A DNA stretch of 64,000 nucleotides from Vigna angularis (Eukaryota; Streptophyta; Magnoliopsida; Fabales; Fabaceae), in assembly GCF_016808095.1 (NCBI RefSeq), contig NC_068976.1, positions 2,066,001 through 2,130,000 of the forward strand. Direction: 5' to 3'. This document shows, in pieces, positions 35,269-45,757 of the stretch; positions within the stretch are counted from its first letter, which is position 1; each line of letters opens with the position of its first letter. The notes under the pieces were generated by a model. That model saw only the letters and a list, made by a program, of their open reading frames with translations, had not been told where the DNA came from and made no database searches. The position numbers and the translations under genes were made by a program.

Positions 35269-36783
35269 TGATGATGCCCAACTTAACTTGTTAGCCGTTG
35301 CTAGGACTCGGGTTCAATCCCCAAATCCTTGGCAACGACGCTAAAAACTTGTTAGCTCAAAAAATACTTGTTGGGCTCGATTTCGACAAGTGCACCGAAT
35401 CGTTCAAGTAATAAACCGGTAAGACCAGGTATCGTTTTCCCAAGAGACTCGTCATACTAGAGAATTGTGCGATTAACAACTCATATAGACTCAATAACAT
35501 AACATCAATATACAGAACCAGTGCAGGAATGTAAATTCATACATAATTACAAGGTTGGACTTTGGTATTGAAGGCACTTGGAAATGGAAAAGACTAGAAA
35601 TGGTATGAAATGACATTGCTAAGGTTAGTTTTCACCAATGCACTCTTGTGTATAACCAATTTTATCTCCTCTCTATCAATTTACTAAAGTCAATCCACTA
35701 AAACACTCTAGCCCTAATTCCTTAGGTGAAAGAGCCTAGGTTTTCCTTATCAAATCCCAATTCCTTGGCAATCTAACAAGCAAAACCCGCATTAAAGAGC
35801 TGGGATCTAAGACAACATGTGAATCATCTTCCATTCCTAGAATCAATGACCCACAAGGACTCCTATTTCAGTTCAAGATTTCATCTTACATTCCCATAAT
35901 CCATAAAACCCCAAAATCAAGTCATGAACGTTCCCATTACATGCAAGCTTTAAGATTGGAAACAAGAATACTAGCAATTGGTAGAAAAGGCATATATAAA
36001 TTCAAATCATTCAACAATTACACAAGAATTCAAAGGCTACAACTAATCCCAACAAAGATGGGTTTGGCTCTCCATTTCCATGGAGAGCCCTAAAGCTTAC
36101 AAGATGACCATGGAAGAAGATGAAGAACCCAAGAGGAAGAAGGGAGTGTTCCCACGAACCCTAGCAGTCCTCCAAGCTCTCCTCTGAGTGAAATCGCGCC
36201 TCCAAATGACCAAAGACCAAAACCCCATTGCGTTTCTGGGTTAAATAAGCTGGATCTGACACATCAGCAAAAGTCGCGCCCGGGCGCCCTCTCAGTCGCG
36301 CTCGGGCACGAGCCTCTCGGAAAAAGTCGCGCCTGGGCGCCCCATTTCTCACGCTTGGGCGCAAGCTTCTCGCAAAAAGTCGCGCCCGGGCGCCCCTTTT
36401 TCACTCCCGGGCGCGACCAGCACACAAAACTGGCACTTGGTCACTTTTCTATGCAGAAACTGGCCCTGGTGCAGTCGCGCTTGGGCGCCCCTCAGCCAGG
36501 GGGGGCTTGGGTCTGACTTTTCAGCACTGCATCATTTTCACTTTTTCTGCAGATCTGCTTGCTTCTAGTGGTTGGTTCAGCCTTAGACATTGTTGGAGAG
36601 TCTTCAAAGCTCATTTTTAGCTACAAAATAAGGGATTATTGATGAAAGTACATCAAAGTAGGCAAAAACACAATTATTTAGAAAATAAGACAAAACAAGA
36701 GGATTAAGCAAGTTATAAGTAAGAAAGGAGTTGATTTTGCCATTAAAATGATGCTTAAAATATGGTATAATTTAGCATTATCA
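35269..36783 (-). repeat. LTR (5' LTR on the minus strand)
   Basis: It has the same length and ends as the copy at 30810. The hairpin lies at 36066-36089 and the GC palindromes at 36274-36510. Confidence 0.95.
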
Positions 36784-36788
36784 GTGGT

Positions 36789-38270
36789 AGGCACACATTT
36801 TTTATGTTGTCCTTAGGGAAAGGCTGTTTGGGCTAAGGAAGCTGGATGAGTTCTAAATTGCACATTTCTTTTAGTATAGTGGCCCTACTAGCATTCAAAG
36901 GAGTCTAATGTGTGTATCAACCTATAGCTCGATTAGCGGTGTTGTGCTTCTTATTCTTTCCTCTTGTTAGGAGGTCGGGCCTCTTTTCCCTTTTTAACCT
37001 ATTTTCTTTAATGGTCATGTACTTGGTCATTCACTATATAAGCTCATCCATATTGTTTGGTTTCTCTGTGAAGAGGGAAATTGAAAAGGGTCCAGGTTGT
37101 AGCCTATAAGTTAGTGAGTGCATGATCAATGATGGATTAAGGTCTAGGATTGTTATTGTTGTCATGGTGAACCTCTCTATAAAATGCCTAAATGTCCTGG
37201 TTTCTCCTTACTCTATGTATTTTAGAGCTATCGATAAGGTAGGTGCAACTGTGCAAGCTAAAAACGGAGCTTTGAACATGGTGCTCAAGACCTCAAAAAA
37301 GTCCATCGAGTATGGAGGTAGTATGTTGTACAAGTCTAGGGTTAGTTTGTTTGATGTAGTTGGAAACAACCTACAAAAGACTATCAATCTTGTATATGGA
37401 TGTATACTTGTTTCAGATAAGCTTTTAGCTATGTGGTCGGGTCAATCGTCTCGTCATATTTCAGAATGTTGATGATGACTCCCTTGGACATGCGGGCCCG
37501 AGCTAATTTTGTTGTAAAAGGATTAAAACTCTGGACGTGGCCGACCTTGATTTGGAATTCTTAGTCGTGCTTCTATATGGAGCCCAATGTTCTTCTCGAC
37601 CTATCTGCCTATTAGGGTGTCTTCTTGATTCCTTGGACTCAATGACTCTACGTCTAAGTACAGGTTGTGATTTTTGCATCGACTAGGGTCTTGCTGAGAG
37701 TGGCTAGATCATTTGTGATTTTCTTCAAGCCAAGTTGACCTGTTGCATTCTCTTTGAGTCTGTCGTTGAGGAGATCAATCTTGATTGGAGTGGCAGGATC
37801 GTCCATGAGTTTCTACTATTTGGTTCCGAGGAGACCGATCAGGCTTATGCTAGAGACTCACCGAGCTGACGGGCTCTACTATGTCTAGATGTTATGAGGA
37901 TCTTCTTCCCGAGTGTTGGGCTACGACTAGGGAGATGGTTTTCCACTCTCTAGGCTGGTAAGCTTTTGCTGAAGTTCTTGGAGCTCATGGAGGTCAGTCT
38001 ATGGTTGGACGTGAAGGGCTTTGAGATTAGCATCATAATTTTGGAGCTCGCGGAGGTCAACCTGTCACTACATGCGAAAGGCTTCGAGCTCGACATCGTA
38101 ATGTCTACACTACTCGTTGTGTTGTTGTATTAGCTTCTGCATCTTTTGTTGTATGGTTATCATTGGGTTGGATTCCATCTTGTGGGAGACTTATGCTTGG
38201 CTTCTAGTGGTGACAATTGGAAAGTGAGATCAGGGAAGAGTTTTACTGAGGTCCCATAATGGGCGCCAAA
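36789..38270 (-). pseudogene. Minus-strand Ty3/gypsy gag, decayed
   Basis: From the primer-binding-like TTTGGCGCCCATTATGGGAC (38270 down), a leader runs to an ATG near 38162 (MITIQQKMQKLIQQHN), starting a coiled-coil region. Further down come KGVIINILKYDETIDP (compare the YDGTTDP motif of gypsy gag), then CRLFPTTSNK, FIERFTMTTI, LDLNPSLIMHSLTYRLQPG and MTKYMTIKEN. These follow the order of the retrotransposon gag domain. There are many stops. The right-hand part ends at 36789, where the GTGGT-flanked element cut it; the gag C-terminus is at 30600-30804. The plus-strand ORF at 37122-37472 is antisense to this gag. Confidence 0.78.
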
Positions 38271-38420
38271 TGATCTAATCCGGATCTTGAGAATGAATAT
38301 GTGGACATGTAGCAAGATCCTAGCAGTGGCTTTGAGAGCACTTTCTAGTAGGAATGGTTTTCCTTGCTTTCTCGAGGAAGGAGATCCACCTGCAAAAGAC
38401 TCTCTAACTCTCAGCAATTG
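38271..38420 (-). repeat. Remnant of the 5' LTR of the minus-strand gypsy element
   Basis: On the minus strand this sequence ends ...GATTAGATCA directly before the TTTGGCGCC primer region, as an LTR end should. The outer boundary of the LTR was not found, and no 3' partner is visible in the window. Confidence 0.5.
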
Positions 38421-41400
38421 TTAGTATAAGTAATTGTGAAGTGTATTAAGCGAGTATTCTTTAAAAAAATACTAATTATATTTATAAGATCAGCATGTTC
38501 CTATTAAAATAATACTTACCTAAGGAGTATAATAACAGTGTAGTTATAATAATAATAGAATGATAAATAAAAATCAAAATACTAAACTGTCGAGATTTAA
38601 TTATAATTTATAAATATGACCTAATTAAATGTAGGTTTGGACTCCTCTATAACGAAGAGGCTTAAAAAAACTTATTTAAACTATGATCTTTAATATACCT
38701 AGAAATAAAACAAAAATATAGGTAAATTAAAAGAAATATCACTACTTTACTTATATTTTTGTTTAAAAAATTAAAATTGATTTACTAATTGCTTAACTAT
38801 ATTTTAATTTATTACTCTATTTTTTAGACTGATTTTAACTATTTGACTCTGAGTTCTTCAACAATAAAGAAATATCTGAGACACCAACCAATAGACAATA
38901 AAACCTCCAAAATTATTTACATAAACATAATTTACATTATTATTTCTCTTGCTCTTCTCTTGGATCATTAATGAATGAAATGGTTTAATTACCTTCACAC
39001 GACACTAGTTTCCTCTTACTTTATTTGTTGCATGACATTTTCAAACTTCCATTAATCGCCCCAACTCGTAACAGTGCATCATTATTTATTTATATATTGT
39101 AGTTGATGCCGTGAAGTAATAGGTAATACTAGCATATCCATATGAGTCTATAGAGTTTATATTACAACCTACACGTATTAAACGAAATCCACGAAATTTT
39201 GCCTCAACCTAGGTTCCAGATTGGATGGCAACGACGTACAATTAATGTCTATTCACTAATTAATCTGTAATAAAAAATTTAACCTGTTACCGCTTTGTTA
39301 ATCATGTAATATATATATTTAAAAAATATTTGTATGTTTTAAAATCTGCGTACATATTCATAAATATTTTAAAAAAATATTTCATAAACTTTTAAAATAA
39401 AATAACAGAAAATATAATGTAACACAAATTAAATTAAATATATTAATTTAACCTAATAAAATATAAATTAATTTTAATTAAATTTCACCTAATTAAATAT
39501 AAATTAATTTTAATTTTAATTAATTAAATTCAATAAAATATAAATTAAATTTATTTTTAATTTTTTCGAAATAACATATATATTTACTAGTCTGCCCAGA
39601 TTTTATTCGTGTATATCCACTATTTTTTTTCCTATTTTTTTTGTCAACTGTTAACGTGTATATTTATGTCTGGTGAGAAAACTTGCACGTGGAACTTCTC
39701 ACAATAATAGTTGCCGTAACCTAACGTAATTTAAGAGATACCACACATATAATTACATGTTTAAAATATGTTTCACTTTACTGTATAAATATATTGAGAA
39801 TTTTATTTTAATTTTAATTTTTATAAGAGTATTTTTATTTTAATATTATAATATTTTATTCATTTGACTTGTTTTAGTTTATCACACAAAAACTTGGAAA
39901 CAAAAATCAGAATATGTTTTAGGAATGTAATGACATGAATAAAAACAAAAGTTTTATGTTTACAAGATTGAAAGCAAATACTCTCTCTACTTCTTTGTAT
40001 AAGAAACAAATAATCAGTTCGTAAAAATCAATAAAAAGTGAGAGAATTTAGTTAGTTTTAATTAATAATATCATAAATTTAAATTTATTATAAAAATATT
40101 AATAAAAAGACTTGTAGTAATAATATTCAATGAAGCTTTACATAACGTAAGCGATAATTTTATTCATCTCAAGATGGCTGTAATTATAGTCTCTATCAAA
40201 GGCATAATTAAATTTTTATAGGTTCATTGAAAAAATTATGAAAACTAAAAATTGTATTTAAGGAAAAAAATTGGGCCTAGGAGTTGACACATTTTTCTCC
40301 GAAGCTATTATTATTGCAGTCTGTAATATTTGCTGGCAAGTTAATTCAGCCTACTTGAACCCAGTTTTAGAACTGCATTTTGGGCTAGCCTAAACAGCAT
40401 TATTTACTAGCTTATAGTCCCCTAAGGTATCATGGGCCTATACAATTAAATGGACTGTTTCATCCTCACCTCCAATTATTTCACCTTACATCTCTATATT
40501 TTTTTTTAAATTTCAAAACTCTTCTTGTAATTAAAAAATCCCTACATCCCATCTTTTTTATGTTTTTCTTCACCAAATTTCGAAATTCGATAAAAGATTT
40601 TTATTTTTTTTATCAGATTTCGAAATCTGATAAATTTTTCTTTTATCAGATTTCGAAATCTGATAAATTTTTCTTTTATCAGATTTCGAAATCTGAAGAA
40701 GAAAAATGGGTCATCCTTGTATAATTCTAAAAATTAGATTGTAATTGTTTTTCTACTTTTTGCTAATATTGACTAATTATCTATTTTTTAGAACTTAAAA
40801 AGAAAACCATGTTATTTACTACATTAAAGAAAATACATATTTCAAACATAAGTTGAAATTTGATTTATATTAAAGAGACATTTAGAACATTCAGGTAGAG
40901 CAAGTGAAACATTCTATCTTTGTCAGACTTAAAGCTAGAGGGCATGAGAGAAAGTTGTTGTTTCCAGGCATATCGATAGAAATAAGAATAGGCAGTAAGT
41001 GAGGCAATTTCTTCTTGTAGAGGATGCTGGTGAATCAAAGTCAAAAATTGATCTTTAAGAAAACGAAATCGTACTTTATATTGTGTGAGAAAATATAAAG
41101 TAACTCGACTGTTATGGATAGGAACAAATGCCCTTATGGATAAATAGATAGAATCATTCTTTCTTTGCGATTACAGTAAGCAAGTTTATTAGTGTACAAT
41201 ACTCGTTTATAAAAGATGAATAACTGATTTTACTTATGAGAGTGAGAATGATGTACTTTGTTTTTTCAATTTTTATCTTCTAAGAACTTTTAAGTCGAAA
41301 ATAAATGTTAGTATGTTAAACAAACATGTTTTAAGATTATCATATTAAAAATTTCATATTACCCTACTTCTAAGGATAGATATACATTTGTCTTAACTTC

Positions 41401-42844
41401 TAAGGATAGATATAAATTAGAAAACTAATTACTAATAACAAAGGAAACACATAAAATGAATTGTGGCTATATTATTAATTAGAAGCTTTCAATAGTACCT
41501 ATGAATAAATCAATAATATTTTTTCCTTCTGTAAAATTTTATAATAGGAAAATCATTAGTAAGTAAAATCTGAATAAAAGAGATACTAGAGGTTATATAT
41601 CGGGTAAATATATACTTTGTACTTTTCATGTCACTGTTTTTCAAATAATAATGACAATAATAAATTTAGAAATATTATGAACATATAAAGAATATATTAT
41701 TTTGGTTTAAACGGCACGCGTATATCATAAATAATTGTACTTTAAACGCAATAAAATAATTATAGTCAATGAAACTATAACAAACTATATATCTTCTACA
41801 TATTTAATTATTTGTGAAATATATTATTTTGATCATTAGGTTACTATTATAACAACTGTTATCACCAAAACGCTATTATTATAATTACAATAATAATAAT
41901 AATCGTTTTACTAAAACCGATAATATTAGTCTTCAAAAATCAAATATTTAAAAGGAACATTCAAAAATTCAATTAAGTCAAATTTTGATAGAGTACTTAC
42001 AAAATTTCGACATTCAAGTCGATATACAGGGATAAAATTAGAGAGAAATATAAAACTCCTATTTAGTTTACTATTTCGTTTGTTTATCTCAACATCTTGA
42101 TGTGAAATGAAGTACAAAATGTTTCATTTGCAAATCCCTAATATGTTCTTGACTATAATTTAGTGTTTCTAATGCATAATTAAATTAGAAATTTTTTATA
42201 TTATAAGCTGTGTTATTGGGGTAAAGTACTACCGATTTCGTGAATGATTAATGTATGCCATGAAACTTGTATCTCTTTCCCTAATCACATTTATTTTCCA
42301 TCTATAACGCTTATTAAAATTTGTTTAGGATGAAGTGTAATTTTACTTTGACCAACAACTTCATGACATTTAGATTATTTATATCGTTATTTGTATGTTA
42401 TCTAAAGAAATAAATATTAGAGCTCCACCAATGGATTATGAGTTAACACATTTGTTCTTACAAGGTTGAATTATATCTTCAAAAATATCATCCAATTTTT
42501 TAAGCATATTCTATATTACCGCATTACACTATTAAGGTGGGATGTTTAAAGTATGTGTTCCTCCAAAGCTTAAAAAGAGTATGCTTACATAAGACACTAT
42601 GACGCTTAAGTCAGTCAAGTACGTATTAAATGCAATAATAATGAAACATAATTAATTTACCTTGTGTATTGTGCTATTTATACCATGTTTATGAGATTTT
42701 ACCTGGATCGGTCAAGTCTATGTGACTAATTACCTTGATTCACTTTGTCTAATACTCTCCTAACATTTTTTAGCCTTTGTCTTAACTTAGTCTCATTTTG
42801 TTCATATTAAAGACGTGGTCAATACCGATATGATATCGTCCTGA
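38421..42844. other. AT-rich intergenic sequence, 4.4 kb
   Basis: No gene, LTR pair or TIR was recognised. It contains a 33-bp tandem repeat (40611-40696), long poly(A/T) tracts and a 39420-39540 stretch of repeated 'taaattaattttaatt' words. A short minus-strand ORF at 41926-42117 has no recognisable domain. Confidence 0.5.
40611..40696. repeat. 33-bp tandem repeat with an internal palindrome
   Basis: TATCAGATTTCGAAATCTGA recurs at 40611, 40644 and 40677, exactly 33 bases apart; the third unit is partial. CAGATTTCGAAATCTG is a perfect 16-bp palindrome. A diverged copy (AAATTTCGAAATTCG) lies at 40575-40589. Confidence 0.93.
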
Positions 42845-43044
42845 TTGGATATTGATGGCATATCCGTAAAAATTAACTCTTGTGTTGGAATGGATAGTCT
42901 TTCAAACATATACATCCAACACAAGACAAATAAAAGCTTCAAAGATGCTCCTACTCTCCAAGACCTTGATCATTCATTTGATTTAAGGTGTATCATTGTT
43001 GGAAGCTATATTCTTCATTTACACACTATTATAACATATCTTCT

Positions 43045-43170
43045 AACTTGTGTTATAAAATGGGTATTTGACCCTCGTGGATAAGCGTACAAAACTATAA
43101 AGAAGATAAGGAAGTTTCCCTTGTTCCATGTTAAAGATTTGAGAGCATATCCTTTTCAAGAGGGAGGGAA
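43045..43170 (+). pseudogene. C-terminal end of a gypsy polyprotein plus polypurine tract
   Basis: The reading gives KWVFDPRG, a stop, then RKFPLFHVKDLRAYPFQEGG. The corresponding part of the inverted copy (minus strand, 54960 to 54850) gives FDPGGKIHKL and ENLRTNPFQEG, so these are the same region of one family. AAGAGGGAGGGAA (43158-43170) is the polypurine tract, just before the LTR at 43171. Confidence 0.65.
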
Positions 43171-44068
43171 TAATGGTAAATTCCCTAGCCATGGTCAAAC
43201 ACTTTCAAGAGAGTGGAAACCATCCATGAAGATGACATCAAATCTACCTTATGGGCCACCTTTGGAGCCATCATGGAGCATGGATTGAAGAGTAGTGTAG
43301 GATATCTAGGCCATTGTATTCGGCCATGTAGTGTAGGTGTTTAAGGCTTGTATTAAGGCCTAAGTAGCATAGGAATTTCCTTAAGTTAGACATCCAAACC
43401 AAGTGGAAAGTGTGTGCCATGTGTCATGCTTCCATTAGAGAGGATTTGCTTCTTAGAAGTGGCCACATGACACCCTAGGAGTGGAGAGGATTTCTTTTTG
43501 GTAGTGGCCACATGTCCCTCCACCATTGGAGAGGATTTGCTTTTAGTAGTGTCCAAATGACACTCTAGGAATTAAGATGATTATGTTTTGTTAGTAGCCA
43601 CATGTCCTCCCATCATTGGAAATGATTTGTGGACATTTTTCCACTCCTTAGAAGGCCTCATTTTTGGCCAATGAGAGCAAATGTGCGATATCATGCTTTT
43701 AGGGTTAGAAGGAGACACCCTTGGCCTATAAATAGAGGTGTCTCTACCCTTGTATTTCATCTTTGATTTTAAGTAATGTTATGCCACCCATTTTGGCCAT
43801 ACTACTCATCTTAGATCAAGACTAGAGCAAAAAATGTGGCCCCTTTAGTCACCTTCTTCCTTGAGTTGGCTTAACCTCTCTTGGAGTCACCAAACACTAC
43901 ATCACCACAACCATATCTCCTAGAGGCCATAAACTTTTACCCCATCCACACCTTAGCTCATCATCCTTGGACCATGTACACCATATTTTCGCACCTTTCA
44001 TCCAAGGAAACACCCCATCATGCACATATCCTAGCTTTTGCCACACCTAGCTAAGGAGATTGCTATCA
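43171..44068 (+). repeat. LTR of a non-autonomous gypsy element (left, plus copy)
   Basis: It starts about TAATGG after the polypurine tract and ends CTATCA, directly before a primer-binding site. The middle repeats modules of the type 'ggagaggattt ... tggccacatg' (43436-43640), as in the right-hand LTRs (reverse complement). 'cctataaatagaggtg' at 43725-43740 is a TATA-type box, and the mirror of it is present in both right-hand LTRs. The LTR has an element interior on both sides. Confidence 0.7.
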
Positions 44069-44070
44069 TT

Positions 44071-44084
44071 TGGTATCAAGAGCC
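44071..44084 (+). other. Primer-binding site
   Basis: TGGTATCAAGAGCC lies two bases after the LTR. It is the Met-tRNA type site and has a clear counterpart next to the LTR at 57657 (minus strand, TAGTATCAAGAGCC). Confidence 0.8.
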
Positions 44085-45757
44085 TTGGTTCTTCAAGAGA
44101 TAAGTTTCCTTGGTTTCCTTATCTATTTTTATTGTTTTTTATATGTTTATGTGTTGTTCTTACTTGTCATAATCTTGTTAGCACTTTTGTTGTTTTTATA
44201 GTTCTACTTTGCTCTATTCTTGGAACCATTCACCTTTTTCACTAGGTGTTCTTGTGTTTTTTATGTTCTATGTGCCTTTTTTATTTTTGAATCATTCCTC
44301 ACTGTTTGTGTGGGTTATATATGTTATTTGGTGTCATTTTTAACTTTTGGATCCATCCATGTTGTTTAGAAGTCATGTTTAGTCATTTACTTGTCTTTAT
44401 TTCTAAGTTAAACCTTGAAAAAATCACCAAAAATACATGTTTGAGTGTTTTTCGAAACTGCACCTTTTGAGAACCTTTGAGTGCTTTTTCTTTGCATATT
44501 TGAGTTCCTGTTTGTTGTTAGTTCATCAACAAATTCATAGAGTTAGGTTTCATACATGTCATTTTTGAGTTTCTTGCAAAAAATTTAATTCTAGTAGGAT
44601 TTCTCTACCATTTTGTGTATGTAACCTTATCCACCTTTAAAGGCATCTTTAAATTCTGATTTGGGGTGTTTGTTTGTATGCTTTATGTTCCGGAAAGTTA
44701 CAAGAAAAATAAGAGGGACAAAATAGCAAAAAGAAAAAGTACAAAAAAAGTACAAAAAGCAAAAGTAAAAAGCAAAAAGCAAGGTACATTTGACACTACC
44801 ACCTCTACTTTTTTGCGTGCATTTGTATGATAATTGGATGGATTTTTTGCACCTTAAATTCACATCCCAAACCTCTGTTCCAGAAGCCGGTCAATGCCAT
44901 TTGATGCTACAAAGTTGGTCTAGTGCAACATATGCTCAAAAATTGGCTAAATGACAAAAAACACACCCTTTCTACTCTAGTAATTTTTGAGTTTTTGTGA
45001 TCTTTTCTAGAGGTTTTCCTTAGGAATTTCTTTTGAGTACTGAACCTTTATTCCTAACCATTTATTTTCTTGTTTTTTTCTCCTTGGTTTTGTCACCTAA
45101 AATTCCATTTGAGATAACCTTGGTCATTTTGACCTTTTCTTATTTTTCTCCTTCGCTCTTTTTCAGTTTTTGGTGGTGTTGATCTCTTTTGGTGTAGGTT
45201 TTTCGTCCTAGAGGTGATCCAACATCTTGGAGGTAGCATACTAGGTGAAGAAGGCCCTGTGGAGAGCTTGAAGTCTCGGTTGAAAACAAGAAAACAAAAG
45301 AGTATACATTTGGTGAAGAAGAGAGATTTCATTGCATTGTAAAATTGTCTTTGCTTTCTCTTTGGTTTGTAATATTTGGCTTGTTAGGGGATTATCTTAA
45401 CAAGGACACCTATTATTTAAGCGTTATTTGTAGTTGGTGGGTAAGAGGGAACCAAAGTTCCTTCTAATTCATCATTAGGCCACATAATGTAGATTTAATT
45501 GCTTTCTTTAATTGTGATAGTCTAGTGTGTGTCAACTTGTATTTCAAGTTTAAATCCCTTTGAGAAGTTTGGTACAAGAGAACTTGAGGTAAGCTTTGGC
45601 TAGGAAAAACTTGGTTTCTAAGTAATCCATAGTGATTCACCTCTCTTTCTTGGAAGTGAACTTAAGGTTTTCTTATCTCCTTAAGTCTCTTAAGGAATTT
45701 TATTTGAAATACTAAGTTTATTTTTTTTGCATAAGTCAATTTCAAAAATCTAAAAAA
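44085..45757 (+). other. Leader region of the left gypsy copy
   Basis: Non-coding 1.7 kb between the primer-binding site and gag. The block at 45160-45250 ('ttggtgtaggtttttcgtcctagaggtgatcc'-like wording) matches the reverse complement of 56290-56390 in the right-hand copy at perhaps 75-80%. No independent gene was seen. Confidence 0.65.

Larger units (their letters stand above)
30810..36783 (-). mobile_element. Non-coding LTR retrotransposon (LARD-like), young, TSD GTGGT
   Basis: Two 1515-bp direct repeats (30810-32324 and 35269-36783) bound a 2.9-kb interior. A perfect GTGGT lies at 30805-30809 and 36784-36788. On the minus strand the 5' LTR ends ...GGGCATCATCA, followed by AGTTTTTGGCGCCGTTGCCG (35268 down), the usual post-LTR primer region of plant Ty3/gypsy elements. 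The other junction reads GTTTGGGGGTATT just before the 3' LTR (32337-32325), a typical polypurine tract. No coding frame fits gag or pol on either strand, so it depends on proteins from another element. About 18 substitutions and no length change separate the LTRs by eye (about 1.2%). Confidence 0.9.

Noticed and set aside
37122..37472. A 116-codon plus-strand ORF
   Set aside because: It is antisense to a recognisable gypsy gag on the minus strand (FIERFTMTTI, LDLNPSLIMHS).
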